A stretch of 64,000 bases of DNA, from assembly GCF_000816785.1 (NCBI RefSeq), contig NZ_CP007766.1, forward strand, positions 868,001 to 932,000, read 5' to 3'. The position numbers and the translations under genes are program-made. The notes below the pieces were generated by a model. The model had not been told where the DNA came from and did not search any database. It was given only the letters and a program-made list of their open reading frames with translations. Numbering within the stretch: position 1 is the first letter of the stretch; each line of letters begins with the position of its first letter. This stretch comes from Campylobacter peloridis LMG 23910 (GTDB lineage: Bacteria > Campylobacterota > Campylobacteria > Campylobacterales > Campylobacteraceae). This document shows positions 18,033-27,733 of this stretch, piece by piece.

Positions 18033-18987
18033 GTTTATCCCTAAAAGCTGTAATGATTTTTGCTTGGAATTTTAACCAATCTTTTTGAAGCATTATAGGA
18101 AATCCACCATACACCCTAGCACCTTCTAAATTTTTAGTAACTCCACCTCTTGCGGCTATTGTAGCAAAATCTCCAATTTCTAAATGTCCGCTAGTAGCAC
18201 TTTGTCCACCCATAATAACATTTTTACCTAAAATACTTGAACCTGAAATACCACTTTGTGCTACTATGAGGCAATTTTCACCTATTTGGCAATTATGCCC
18301 TACTTGGACAAGATTATCTATTTTAGTTCCTTGTTTTATAATAGTACTTTCAAAAACAGCTCTATCTATAGTTGAACATGCTCCTACTTCAACAAAATCT
18401 TCTAAAATTACATTACCATTATGATAAATTTTATAATGCTCTCCATTTTTAGTATGCGCATAGCCAAAACCATCACTTCCAATAACACAATTGGCAAGTA
18501 AATGGCATTTTTTTCCTATTTTTGTATCATTATAAATTACTACATTAGGATGAATAATGCTATATTCTCCAATGCTTACATTATCCCCTATATAAGCTCC
18601 TGCCATTATAATTACATGATCTGCTATTTCTACATTGTCTCCTATATAAACATTTGGCATGATTTTTGCACTTTTGGCTATTTTATTTTTCTTAATTTTA
18701 TTTTCGCAAAATATTTTTTTTGCATAAAGCTTACTTAAAAGCGCAAAAGATAGCTGAGGATTTTCAACAACTAGTTTTATAGTATCTTTAGAAACTAAAT
18801 TCTCAAATTCTTTAGAAACTAAAATAGCACCAGCTCCACTAGTTGGTATTTTTTTTGAATTTTTTTCACCATCGCAGTAACTAAGCTCTGTAAAAGTTGC
18901 ATTATCTAAAGAATTTAATGCTGTAATATTTATATCTTCTCCACAATATTTTATGCCTAAAAAGTCAGCTATTTCACTAATTTTCAT
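18025..18987 (-). CDS. lpxD: UDP-3-O-acylglucosamine N-acyltransferase LpxD
   Basis: A 320-aa protein, normal for LpxD. The N-terminal ~90 residues are the LpxD uridine-binding domain. From ~100 there is a left-handed beta-helix of hexapeptide repeats (IGDNVEIADHVIIMAGAYIG). The catalytic His lies in LVQVGHNCQIGENCLIVAQ near residue 235. It adds the second, N-linked acyl chain in lipid A synthesis using acyl-ACP. The ATG overlaps the ilvH stop by 4 nt. Two LpxD-like genes occur in some campylobacters because of amide-linked GlcN3N lipid A, so a second copy elsewhere is possible. Confidence 0.92.
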   Translation of the reverse strand: MKISEIADFLGIKYCGEDINITALNSLDNATFTELSYCDGEKNSKKIPTSGAGAILVSKEFENLVSKDTIKLVVENPQLSFALLSKLYAKKIFCENKIKKNKIAKSAKIMPNVYIGDNVEIADHVIIMAGAYIGDNVSIGEYSIIHPNVVIYNDTKIGKKCHLLANCVIGSDGFGYAHTKNGEHYKIYHNGNVILEDFVEVGACSTIDRAVFESTIIKQGTKIDNLVQVGHNCQIGENCLIVAQSGISGSSILGKNVIMGGQSATSGHLEIGDFATIAARGGVTKNLEGARVYGGFPIMLQKDWLKFQAKIITAFRDKHE

Positions 18988-19451
18988 TTTACCTCCATTA
19001 AAATAGAACCACTTCTAACAACGCTAATTGGATTATATTTTTTCATAGTCTTTAAAAAATTATCAATTTTACAAGATTCATCAGTTGCCATCGCTATGAT
19101 AGTTTCATTATCGCTGTAAGTTATACTTCCATTATATGCTTTTAAAATAGCATCTAATCCTGCAAAATTTTCATTTAAAGCAATTTTAACTAAAGCAGTT
19201 TCTTTTTCAATAAAATCACTAGAATCAATTACTTTATAAGTTGGTATAAGCTTATGAAGCTGTTTGATAATTTGCTCAAAAACTCTTTCATCTCCTAAAG
19301 TTACAATGTTTATCCTTGAGAATTCTTTATCATCAAGTGGTGCAACTGTGAGGGATTCTATATTATAACCCCTACCTGAAAAAAGTCCAACTACACGCGA
19401 TAAAACACCATGTTCGTTTAATACAATGACAGAAATTACTCTTCTTTTCAT
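18984..19451 (-). CDS. ilvH: Acetolactate synthase small (regulatory) subunit
   Basis: A 155-aa protein with an N-terminal ACT domain (VISVIVLNEHGVLSRVVGLFSGRGYNIESLTVAP) and a C-terminal regulatory domain, the usual layout. It binds valine and controls IlvI in branched-chain amino acid synthesis. It overlaps ilvI and lpxD by 4 nt each, so the three are coupled. Confidence 0.96.
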   Translation of the reverse strand: MKRRVISVIVLNEHGVLSRVVGLFSGRGYNIESLTVAPLDDKEFSRINIVTLGDERVFEQIIKQLHKLIPTYKVIDSSDFIEKETALVKIALNENFAGLDAILKAYNGSITYSDNETIIAMATDESCKIDNFLKTMKKYNPISVVRSGSILMEVK

Positions 19452-21157
19452 TTTTTATCCTTGTTTTTAAAACTAGGTAAAATCATATTATAAATTGCTC
19501 CACCTGCAGGAACCATAGGTAAAACATCTTCGTAACGATCTATAGCCACATTTATAACACAGGTTTTATCTGATTTTAAAGCTTTTAAGAACACATCTTT
19601 AAATTCTTCTTTACTAAAAACATTAAAACCTTCACAATGAAAACCCTTTGCGATATTAATAAAATCAGGTTGATCACTTAAATCTGTATTTGAAAATCTT
19701 TCTTTATAAAACATACTTTGCCATTGTCTTACCATGCCTAAAAAAGAATTATTTAAAATGATATTAATCACCTTAATACCATAGACACTTGCTGTCATTA
19801 ATTCTTGGATATTCATCAAAAAAGAACCATCACCTACAAAATTTACAACCACTTCCTCACCCACAGCAAGTTTAGCACCAAGTGCAGCAGGTAAAGAATA
19901 CCCCATAGTTCCTTGACCACCACTAGTTGCAAGCTGTCTTGCATAATTAAATGGGTAAAATTGTGCTACCCACATTTGATGTTGTCCTACATCTGTAATA
20001 ATTCTTGCATCAGGAGCTAATTTTGCACACTCTTGTATAACCCATTGAGGTTTTAAAACTTCATCACTATCTTCGTAAATCAAAGGATATAATTGCTTAT
20101 AATGCTGTAAAGTTTTAAACCATTCTTGATATTTTTTAGTATCAATTACTTCTTTTTTTAATTCTTCAAGTATATCTAATACAACATTTTTAATATCTCC
20201 AACTATAGGAAAATGCGCTTCGATAATTTTAGAAATAGAACTTGGATCAATATCTATATGCACAATCTTGGCATGTTTTGCAAATTCACTTGTTTTTCCA
20301 GTGATTCTATCATCAAATCTAGCACCAACAGCAATCAATAAATCGCATTCGCTTAATGCTATATTTGCACAATAACTCCCATGCATACCAGCCATTTTCA
20401 AATTAAGCTCATCATCACTTCTTAGAGTTCCTAAAGCCATTAAAGTTTCAACAGCTGGAATTTGAGTTGTTTTTATTAGTTGTCTTATTTCATCACTTGC
20501 ATTTGATGCTATACAACCTCCACCAAGATAAAACAAAGGTTTGTTAGCTTCTTTTATCAAACTAACTAATTTTTTAATTTGTTTAATATTTCCTTTATAT
20601 ACTGGTTTATAGGTTTTCATGGTAAGTTCTTTAGGATAGTGCCATTTTCCAAATGCTGCTGTAACATCTTTAGGTATATCTATGTGCACAGGCCCTTTTC
20701 TACCTGTTGTAGCAATATAAAAGGCTTCTTTTAAAATTTTAGGTAATTCTTGAATATTTTTAACAAGATAATTATGTTTTACACAAGGTCTTGAAATTCC
20801 TATAGCGTCGATTTCTTGAAATGCATCTGTTCCAATTAATGAATTTGCCACTTGAGCTGAAATTAAAACCAAAGGAATAGAATCACTATAAGCTGTAGCT
20901 AAACCTGTAATAGCATTAGTAAATCCAGGACCACTTGTAACTACAGCAACGCCTACTTCCCCACTCATCCTAGCATACGCATCAGCACTATGTAAGGCTG
21001 CTTGCTCATGTCTAACTAAAACATGTTTAAAATAATTTTGCTTAAAAATTTCATCATAAATATTTAAAGCTGCACCACCAGGATAACCAAAAACTACCTT
21101 AACTTTTTCCTCTTTTAATGCTTCGCAAATCATCTGCGAGCCATTTAGCTCTTTCAT
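19448..21157 (-). CDS. ilvI: Acetolactate synthase large (catalytic) subunit
   Basis: A 569-aa thiamine diphosphate enzyme. Visible features are the ThDP glutamate region (VFGYPGGAALNIYDEI), the RHEQAALHSADAYARMSG segment, the FAD/central domain, and the metal/ThDP-binding GDGSFLMNIQELMTA...INIILNN. It condenses two pyruvates (or pyruvate and 2-oxobutyrate), the first step to valine, leucine and isoleucine. It is the first gene of ilvI-ilvH-lpxD-(74 aa). Confidence 0.96.
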   Translation of the reverse strand: MKELNGSQMICEALKEEKVKVVFGYPGGAALNIYDEIFKQNYFKHVLVRHEQAALHSADAYARMSGEVGVAVVTSGPGFTNAITGLATAYSDSIPLVLISAQVANSLIGTDAFQEIDAIGISRPCVKHNYLVKNIQELPKILKEAFYIATTGRKGPVHIDIPKDVTAAFGKWHYPKELTMKTYKPVYKGNIKQIKKLVSLIKEANKPLFYLGGGCIASNASDEIRQLIKTTQIPAVETLMALGTLRSDDELNLKMAGMHGSYCANIALSECDLLIAVGARFDDRITGKTSEFAKHAKIVHIDIDPSSISKIIEAHFPIVGDIKNVVLDILEELKKEVIDTKKYQEWFKTLQHYKQLYPLIYEDSDEVLKPQWVIQECAKLAPDARIITDVGQHQMWVAQFYPFNYARQLATSGGQGTMGYSLPAALGAKLAVGEEVVVNFVGDGSFLMNIQELMTASVYGIKVINIILNNSFLGMVRQWQSMFYKERFSNTDLSDQPDFINIAKGFHCEGFNVFSKEEFKDVFLKALKSDKTCVINVAIDRYEDVLPMVPAGGAIYNMILPSFKNKDKK

Positions 21158-21233
21158 TTTATACCTTTAATTAAAAGTGGAGAGTATTATAACGATAATT
21201 TAATAAAATTTATATTGCAATTTCTTGATATTT

Positions 21234-21785
21234 TCAAGAAATTGCTTTTTGAGCGTATTCTATGCCTAAATCAAAAGCTTTAGCATTTGCATCTTTGGTT
21301 TTTGCAGGCACCATATCAAGCATAGTTTGCTTAAGAGCTTGTATGTCTATACATTTACTCATATAAGCAGCAATGGCCAAAGCTACAACTGATTGGGTTG
21401 CAACATTACCCACTTCATCTTTGGCTATAGATATAATAGGAATTTCATAAATTTTCCAATCCTCATAATCACTTTTGCTTGGATGAACTAAATTTGGCTC
21501 TATAACTATAATACCACCTTTTGCAACACCATCTTTAAAACTCTTATAACCCTTATCAGCAGTTGAGAGCATAAAACTAACCTCACCTTCTACTGCATAA
21601 GGAAAGAAAATTTCATTTTCATCAATAATTATATCAACCTTAGTAGGCCCGCCTCTTACTTGAGAAGTATAAGTTGATGCCTTAAAAGCATTGCGTCCTT
21701 CTTTGATAGCAGCTTTTGCTAGTATTTCACCAGCAGTAATTACCCCTTGACCGCCTTCACCACAAAATCTTAATTGGTATTTCAT
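21234..21785 (-). CDS. oorC: 2-oxoglutarate:acceptor oxidoreductase gamma subunit
   Basis: A 183-aa gamma-type subunit (MKYQLRFCGEGGQGVITAGEILAKAAIKEG) typical of 2-oxoacid ferredoxin oxidoreductases. With OorA, B and D it oxidises 2-oxoglutarate plus CoA to succinyl-CoA, passing electrons to a low-potential acceptor (flavodoxin in campylobacters). It overlaps oorB by 4 nt and is last in oorD-A-B-C. Confidence 0.95.
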   Translation of the reverse strand: MKYQLRFCGEGGQGVITAGEILAKAAIKEGRNAFKASTYTSQVRGGPTKVDIIIDENEIFFPYAVEGEVSFMLSTADKGYKSFKDGVAKGGIIVIEPNLVHPSKSDYEDWKIYEIPIISIAKDEVGNVATQSVVALAIAAYMSKCIDIQALKQTMLDMVPAKTKDANAKAFDLGIEYAQKAIS

Positions 21786-22627
21786 TTTAGCGCTCCTAAA
21801 TCAACCATTCTTTTTTCTTTCAAAGCCCTTCTAACCTCTTCATAAGCTTGGCAGTACTCTGCTTTACTCTCATCTTGGTGTAAAATTCCTGTAGGAAATT
21901 TATCCACTCTTTGCTCATAATCTAATTGTTCAAATTTAGCCTTTTCAACACAACGAGATTTAATCCACTCAAGCATACTCACAGCTTCTCCCATTTTGTT
22001 TTTTCTACCTAAATTTATATGGCAATTTGAAAATACATCAACAAAGCTGTATCCTTTATGTGCTAAGGCTTTATAAATGATATTTTCAAGCTTGTTTGAT
22101 TCTATAACATTGGTTCTTGCCACAAAAGAAGCACCTGCAGCCTTTGTTAGCTCGCATGCATCAAAATTAGGATCTATATTACCCGCTTGAGCAGTAACGG
22201 TGTAAAAACCTTGTGGAGTAGTTGGTGAAGTTTGAGAATTGGTAAGTCCATAAATAAAATTATTTATTAAAATATGTGTTAAATCTATATTTCTTCTACA
22301 TCCGTGAATTGTGTGATTTCCACCTATTGCTAAAGTATCTCCATCACCGCTTACTACTATAACATGTTTTTTTGGATTTGCAAGCTTTATACCAGTTGCA
22401 TAAGCTATAGCCCTGCCATGAGTTGTATGAACTGTGTTGCAATTTACATAAGAACTCATTCTACCGCTACAACCTATACCAGAAACTAAACAAACATCAT
22501 CCATATTCCAACCAATTTTTTGTATAGCTCTAATAATAGCTTTTAAAACAACGCCATCTCCACATCCCCAACACCACTGCGTTGGAAGTTTATCTACTCT
22601 TAAATATTCATCATAATCAAAAGCCAT
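21782..22627 (-). CDS. oorB: 2-oxoglutarate:acceptor oxidoreductase beta subunit
   Basis: A 281-aa ThDP-binding beta subunit. Visible are the Fe-S/ThDP cysteines in TQWCWGCGDGVVLKAI and GIGCSGRMSSYVNCNTVH, and the ThDP metal motif GDGDTLAIGGNHTIH...ILINNFIYGLTN. It is the catalytic partner of OorA. The start abuts oorA directly. Confidence 0.95.
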   Translation of the reverse strand: MAFDYDEYLRVDKLPTQWCWGCGDGVVLKAIIRAIQKIGWNMDDVCLVSGIGCSGRMSSYVNCNTVHTTHGRAIAYATGIKLANPKKHVIVVSGDGDTLAIGGNHTIHGCRRNIDLTHILINNFIYGLTNSQTSPTTPQGFYTVTAQAGNIDPNFDACELTKAAGASFVARTNVIESNKLENIIYKALAHKGYSFVDVFSNCHINLGRKNKMGEAVSMLEWIKSRCVEKAKFEQLDYEQRVDKFPTGILHQDESKAEYCQAYEEVRRALKEKRMVDLGALK

Positions 22628-23752
22628 TTATATATTCTCCTTTACTTTAGCAATAATCTCACTTGGAGTGATAGGGCGTCCATTTGCACGGTGCAAACTG
22701 ATAAAATCATCTCTTTTGCTAACTCTTTGAATTTCTTCTAAATATTGCCCCATATTAAGCTCACTTACCATAACCTTTTCAAATTTAGACACAACTTGAG
22801 CTATTTTTTTCTCAGCTACTGGATATAAAGTTATAGGCCTAAAAAGCCCTACTTTTATACCTTCTTCTCTAAGTCTTAAAATCGCTTCTTTTGCAGATCT
22901 TGCAACACTTCCATAAGCTATAATTAAAAAATCAGCATCATCAAGCATAAATTCTTCCCAAGTGCATATATCATCTACATTGTTTTTTATTTTTCCTATA
23001 AGTCTTTTTATATTTTTATCTACTATTGCACCATCTTCTGTTGGAAAGCCTATATCTCCATGGTGAAGCCCTGTGATATGATAACGATAGCCTTCAAAGA
23101 AAGGATTAAGCGTTGCAGCTTCATTTTCCCCTGCTGCATAAGGCTTGTAATCTTTTTTATCACCGGTAAATTTTTTACGATTTATAATGTTTAAGTCTTT
23201 AATTTCTGGTAAAAAAGCCTTACCATTCATATGCCCTATAGTTTCATCTAAAAGCAAAAACACAGGAGTCATATATTTTTCAGCTAAATTAAAAGCTCTA
23301 ATAGTCTCACTATAAGCCTCTTCTAAAGAAGCTGGCGCTAAAGCTATACTAGCATAATCTCCATGAGTAGGAGCTTTTGCTTGAAACAAATCACCTTGAG
23401 CAACCCTAGTTGGAAGTCCCGTTGAAGGCCCGCCTCTCATAACATTTACTATAACAAGAGGAATTTCAGCTATAAATGCAAGCCCTATTTGTTCAGCCTT
23501 TAAAGAAATTCCAGGCCCACTACTTGCTGTCATAGCTTTAACCCCACTCATAGCTGCACCTATTGCCACACTAATTCCTGAAATTTCATCTTCCATTTGT
23601 ATAAAAGTTCCATCATTTTTTGGCAATAAATGGCTTAATTCATGTGCTATTTCAGAACTTGGAGTTATAGGATAACCACCAAAAAATTTACAGCCACAAT
23701 CAATTGCTGCTTTTGCTACTAAAACATTACCTGTTGATATAACTTCTCTCAT
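22628..23752 (-). CDS. oorA: 2-oxoglutarate:acceptor oxidoreductase alpha subunit
   Basis: A 374-aa alpha subunit: MREVISTGNVLVAKAAIDCGCKFFGGYPITPSSE is the pyrimidine-binding domain, and the domain II segment DDADFLIIAYGSVARSAKEAI follows. The oor complex is the campylobacter replacement for 2-oxoglutarate dehydrogenase. Eight nt separate it from oorD. Confidence 0.95.
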   Translation of the reverse strand: MREVISTGNVLVAKAAIDCGCKFFGGYPITPSSEIAHELSHLLPKNDGTFIQMEDEISGISVAIGAAMSGVKAMTASSGPGISLKAEQIGLAFIAEIPLVIVNVMRGGPSTGLPTRVAQGDLFQAKAPTHGDYASIALAPASLEEAYSETIRAFNLAEKYMTPVFLLLDETIGHMNGKAFLPEIKDLNIINRKKFTGDKKDYKPYAAGENEAATLNPFFEGYRYHITGLHHGDIGFPTEDGAIVDKNIKRLIGKIKNNVDDICTWEEFMLDDADFLIIAYGSVARSAKEAILRLREEGIKVGLFRPITLYPVAEKKIAQVVSKFEKVMVSELNMGQYLEEIQRVSKRDDFISLHRANGRPITPSEIIAKVKENI

Positions 23753-23760
23753 TATTTTTC

Positions 23761-24087
23761 CTAAGCATTTAGTTTTTTATATTTATTATCTTTTACAGCT
23801 TGTGCTCTTTCTTTAGCTTCTGGGGTGAGTTTAGCAAATTTAAACTCATCTCTTTTTGCTACAAAAATAGCAAAATCAGGACAATGCACCTCACATTCAC
23901 TACAACCTATACAAGAATCAGGATGCACCACTTCTATCATTTGCCCCAAAACCGCACTAACTTCATCTCTCATAGCTAAAACCCCTGCAGGACAATAGCT
24001 AACACAAATATTACATGCCTTACACCTACTCTCATCTACCCAAACTGGAGTATCTTTTGGAGTAATCATTGAAAATTTCCTTTCCAT
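23761..24087 (-). CDS. oorD: 2-oxoglutarate:acceptor oxidoreductase delta subunit, 2[4Fe-4S] ferredoxin-like
   Basis: A 108-aa protein with two [4Fe-4S] motifs: CKACNICVSYCPAG and CIGCSECEVHCPD. It carries electrons out of the OorAB active site. It is the first gene of the oorDABC operon, read from the -10 box at 24145-24150. Confidence 0.95.
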   Translation of the reverse strand: MERKFSMITPKDTPVWVDESRCKACNICVSYCPAGVLAMRDEVSAVLGQMIEVVHPDSCIGCSECEVHCPDFAIFVAKRDEFKFAKLTPEAKERAQAVKDNKYKKLNA

Positions 24088-24144
24088 AAAAATTACAATA
24101 TTTAATGATTTTTTATTAAAAAAATTATTTAAAACAAACTTTTT

Positions 24145-24150
24145 ATTATA
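24145..24150 (-). promoter_or_regulatory. Probable -10 box of the oorDABC operon
   Basis: TATAAT on the minus strand, 58 nt before the oorD ATG, inside a 162-nt intergenic region. Campylobacter sigma70 promoters have a strong -10 and weak -35, as here. Confidence 0.5.
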
Positions 24151-24249
24151 GCGAATTTATATACTGATAAAATAATATTTAAAAGATAAAGCAAAAGTGA
24201 TGATATTTTATAACGCAAAGTAACATTAGGAGTATAAAACTCCTAAAAA

Positions 24250-25146
24250 TTATTTATACGCATACTGGATAAGAGATTTTTCCAAAGCTAAATTTTCTTC
24301 TTCATCTAATTTTAGTTCTAAAATTTCAAGTATTCCATCAAGACTAATTTTAGCCATTACACCAAAAGCTTTTTTATTTATGCCATATTCTCCATTTAAA
24401 ACTATACACATAGGTAAAAACTCACCAGTTCTTAAAGCCTCAATCATTCTAACACATGCACTAGCAGGAGCCAAATAAGCCGAAGTTTTTAAATGCTTAA
24501 TCACTTTAGCTCCACCCGTTTTAACCTCTTGTTCGATTTGCTTAATATCCTCTTGATTTAAAACTTCATTTAAAAATTTATTTTTAACCTTGGTTTGAGA
24601 CTTAATTAAAACCATGCTATCATTATGAAAACCTATAAGTTTGCTATCTATGCATGATATGTTTAAATTTAATTTTTTTGCAATTTCATATTTATATCTT
24701 GCATTATCTAATACTCCTGCCATTGCAATAATTTTCTTAGCCGAAAACAACTTGCTTTCATATAAAGCATTTAACATAAAATCCACTGGGTTACTAACAA
24801 TAAAAAATAAAGGATCTTCGTTAAATTCTTTTATTTTTTTAGCACAATCTAGCATTATTTTGGAATTAATTTCAAACAATTCATCTCTACTTTGGCCTTC
24901 TTTTCTAGCAATTCCAGCACTAAAAATTACTAATTGTGAATTTTTGGAGAATTCATAATTGCTTGTGCATGTTAATTTTATATCAAAATTAAAAGCTCCA
25001 ATGCTTTGGTTTAACTCCAACTCTCTTGCTAAAAGCAAATCTTCATTAATATCAATTAATACTAACTCATCTACTAATTCTCTTAAAATTAAAGCATAAG
25101 CTATACTTAAACCTACATTTCCAGCTCCAATGATAGTTATTTTCAT
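24250..25146 (-). CDS. mdh: Malate dehydrogenase (LDH/MDH superfamily)
   Basis: A 298-aa NAD-binding protein: Rossmann motif IIGAGNVGLSIAYAL, then VDELVLIDINEDLL, substrate-binding ARKEGQSRDELFEIN, VSNPVDFML, and a GFHNDSMVLI segment where the catalytic His sits. The length and locus (beside the oor genes and an AsmA-like gene) match campylobacter mdh. The family also includes lactate dehydrogenases, so malate as substrate is inferred from context. Ribosome site AAAGGAGAG precedes the ATG. Confidence 0.85.
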   Translation of the reverse strand: MKITIIGAGNVGLSIAYALILRELVDELVLIDINEDLLLARELELNQSIGAFNFDIKLTCTSNYEFSKNSQLVIFSAGIARKEGQSRDELFEINSKIMLDCAKKIKEFNEDPLFFIVSNPVDFMLNALYESKLFSAKKIIAMAGVLDNARYKYEIAKKLNLNISCIDSKLIGFHNDSMVLIKSQTKVKNKFLNEVLNQEDIKQIEQEVKTGGAKVIKHLKTSAYLAPASACVRMIEALRTGEFLPMCIVLNGEYGINKKAFGVMAKISLDGILEILELKLDEEENLALEKSLIQYAYK

Positions 25147-25162
25147 TTTCTCTCCTTTTTTG

Positions 25163-27733
25163 CTATTTAATCAAATTAGCAGGTAATTCAAAAATATTTT
25201 TTATCAAATGATAAGGGAGTTGCAAGCTTTGTGCGATTAATTGAGTTTTAAATTCAGGATTGTCAATTGTTCCACTTAATTTAATTTGTGTGCTAATTTG
25301 TCTATCTTTTCCTAATATAATCTGATTAATAATAGGAACCTTAGAAATCACAGAAGTAGCTGATTTTAAGGTTCTAAGTTCTAACAATCCATCAACTTTA
25401 CTACTACGCAAATTTATCTTAACTTGCCCTAAAACATCAGCACTATCTCCATTGAAATTTAAAGCATCTATTTCAAAAAGATCTTTTTTTCTATTAAAGC
25501 TAACTCCTGCATTTTCAACACTAAATCCTTTTTCATTAAAAGTTGGTGCTTTAAAAAGCAATAAACTAGGTATAGTATCAATAAAGCTTAAAAGTTGTTG
25601 ATGAAATTTCAAGTCTTTTAAATAAGTATTTTTAAATAAAAATTTACCTTTAAAAAAATCCGTGCTATTGCCATCTATATAAAGATTAAACTCACCTTTA
25701 TCAAAAATATTTTCTCTCATAAAGGTATTTAAAAAATCATCATCCATTTTTAGAGCTTGAAGGCTAAATTTATCTTTACTCAATAATAAATTAAATTTCG
25801 ATTCGCTTCTATTTGCACTAGCTTGTATAAAATCTTTTTTTAGCTTTGCATTTAATTTATCAAAATCTAAAGTTTTATTATAATCTTTCAAAATAATATC
25901 TACATTTTGGGCAAAAATATTATAATTAGTATCCATAAGATCATCTAAAGTATTTTCTGTATCTTTTTGCGAAAGAAGTAAATTTACATTGTTTAATGTG
26001 ATATTTGTATCATGATTTTGCTTTTGAACAAAAAGAAAATTACTTTGAGTAGTTAAATTAAAATCGCCATTTCTAATTTTTATATTAAAATTATCATACT
26101 CATATGGATTATTATCTTTATGAAGCAAAAAAGAATCAAAAGTTGTATTGTTTAAATCTATATTAAAATCTTGAAAATTTATGGTGTTTAATGTTAATTC
26201 CCCATCGTGTATTTTGTTTTTTTGCATTATTTTAGAATATTCTTTTAATTTTATAAGTCTTGCTATATGAATATATAATCCTTGATCTAAAACCATAGTT
26301 GTGAGGAATTCTTTATTATAAATACTTGTGTTTTTATCAAAATTCAATTCTAAATCCAAAAATTTATCTTGGAGATTTAAACTATCTTGTGGCAATATAA
26401 TTTGCTTAATATAGGTTTTAAAATTTCCTTGTTTTTGTTTTAAATCAATACTAGCATTAAAATCACCATTTATTAATTGACTCATTATGCTTGCATTTTT
26501 TATCTCAACCTTGTCTTTTTTTAGTTCTACATTTGCTTGATTAATTTTAAAATCACTGATGTTAATATTTGAATTTACAATATCAAACATACCTTTATAA
26601 GTAATTTTTTCAGGGTGATCAAATGGAATTTTTAAAATCAAGTCAGTTTTAGTAACTCCATTATTTTGCAAAAAAGGTAAAGTTATATCATATAGTTTTA
26701 AAATTTTATTTACCCTATAATCTAATCTTGCATTATTACTTTTAATATGGATAAAAATCCTAGCCTTATGATTTAGCATATCATCTATATAAATTTTACT
26801 TTGCTTAAGATCATAATTATTAAAATATAATTTATCATAGTCAAAATCAAGCCTTTGTTTGCTAAAACTAAGTCTTACATGGGGACTAAGGATAGGATCT
26901 ATACCATTATCAAGTGTAATTTTTAGATTATTTACATAACCAAAAGCTTTTATATCGTCTAAATAATATCTATGTTTTCCAAAATCAGCAAAACCATTTA
27001 ACTTCTCTATAAAATAAAAATCAGCTTTTACTTTACCACCTACCCAAAGTTCTAAATCACTTGGCAAGTGAATGTTGTTTTCTTTTAAAACTGCAAAAAT
27101 TTTACTTATATTATTTGTTTGTATATTATCTAATTCATATGCTATTTCTTCTCTTTTTAAAGAAAACTTAACATTACTTTTTAAAAATTCACTATCTACT
27201 TTTCCTTTAAAATTATAAAATTTAGTCTTAGGATTAATTGCTAAAGAACCTATAATGCTAAGATTATAATCTTTTAAAAGAAAATTATTAATATTTGCTT
27301 GTATATTTTTATCGCTAATTTTTAAGTCTATTTTTACAAGAAGATTTTTACTATTAACAAAAAACAAATTATTTTTATAAACTAATTCCACAGGATAATT
27401 ATTAACAAAAATTTCTTCTATATTTATTTCTTGAAAAAACCAATAAATATATTTAACATCTTTTATAAGTTGCAAAGCCTTACTTGCACTAGTTTCATTT
27501 TTGGTGTTTTGATTTTGAGAATTAAGAATAACTTTTTTAGCATTTAAAATAAGTTTTTTATCTAATTTAATATATAATTTCTCCAAATGAATAGAAGAAA
27601 ATTCTAATTTTTCTATATAAATCCCATTTTTAAGGTAAATAAACAAAGCAATGAAAAGTATTATAGGTAATATCAAAAATTTAAGAATCTTTTTAATATG
27701 TTGTGATTTTATTTTGATTTTTCTCTTGTCCAT
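25163..27733 (-). CDS. AsmA/YhdP-like large envelope protein
   Basis: An 856-aa protein with one N-terminal membrane segment (ILKFLILPIILFIALFIYL) and a long beta-rich periplasmic region. The C-terminal ~200 residues look like the AsmA-like C-terminal domain (SVENAGVSFNRKKDLFEIDALNFNGDSADVLGQV), followed by SGTIDNPEFKTQLIAQS. AsmA-like proteins form long grooves that move phospholipids between membranes. It reads into mdh 16 nt downstream. The first 83 nt overlap the start of mltG on the other strand. Confidence 0.7.
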   Translation of the reverse strand: MDKRKIKIKSQHIKKILKFLILPIILFIALFIYLKNGIYIEKLEFSSIHLEKLYIKLDKKLILNAKKVILNSQNQNTKNETSASKALQLIKDVKYIYWFFQEINIEEIFVNNYPVELVYKNNLFFVNSKNLLVKIDLKISDKNIQANINNFLLKDYNLSIIGSLAINPKTKFYNFKGKVDSEFLKSNVKFSLKREEIAYELDNIQTNNISKIFAVLKENNIHLPSDLELWVGGKVKADFYFIEKLNGFADFGKHRYYLDDIKAFGYVNNLKITLDNGIDPILSPHVRLSFSKQRLDFDYDKLYFNNYDLKQSKIYIDDMLNHKARIFIHIKSNNARLDYRVNKILKLYDITLPFLQNNGVTKTDLILKIPFDHPEKITYKGMFDIVNSNINISDFKINQANVELKKDKVEIKNASIMSQLINGDFNASIDLKQKQGNFKTYIKQIILPQDSLNLQDKFLDLELNFDKNTSIYNKEFLTTMVLDQGLYIHIARLIKLKEYSKIMQKNKIHDGELTLNTINFQDFNIDLNNTTFDSFLLHKDNNPYEYDNFNIKIRNGDFNLTTQSNFLFVQKQNHDTNITLNNVNLLLSQKDTENTLDDLMDTNYNIFAQNVDIILKDYNKTLDFDKLNAKLKKDFIQASANRSESKFNLLLSKDKFSLQALKMDDDFLNTFMRENIFDKGEFNLYIDGNSTDFFKGKFLFKNTYLKDLKFHQQLLSFIDTIPSLLLFKAPTFNEKGFSVENAGVSFNRKKDLFEIDALNFNGDSADVLGQVKINLRSSKVDGLLELRTLKSATSVISKVPIINQIILGKDRQISTQIKLSGTIDNPEFKTQLIAQSLQLPYHLIKNIFELPANLIK

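Noticed and set aside
18502-18738. 78-codon frame with repeated hydrophobic pattern
   Set aside because: It is the antisense of the hexapeptide repeats of lpxD, which explains its regularity.
24220-24245. Hairpin AGGAGT...ACTCCT as a strong terminator of mdh
   Set aside because: The stem is short and lacks a T-run in the mdh direction, so I did not list it.
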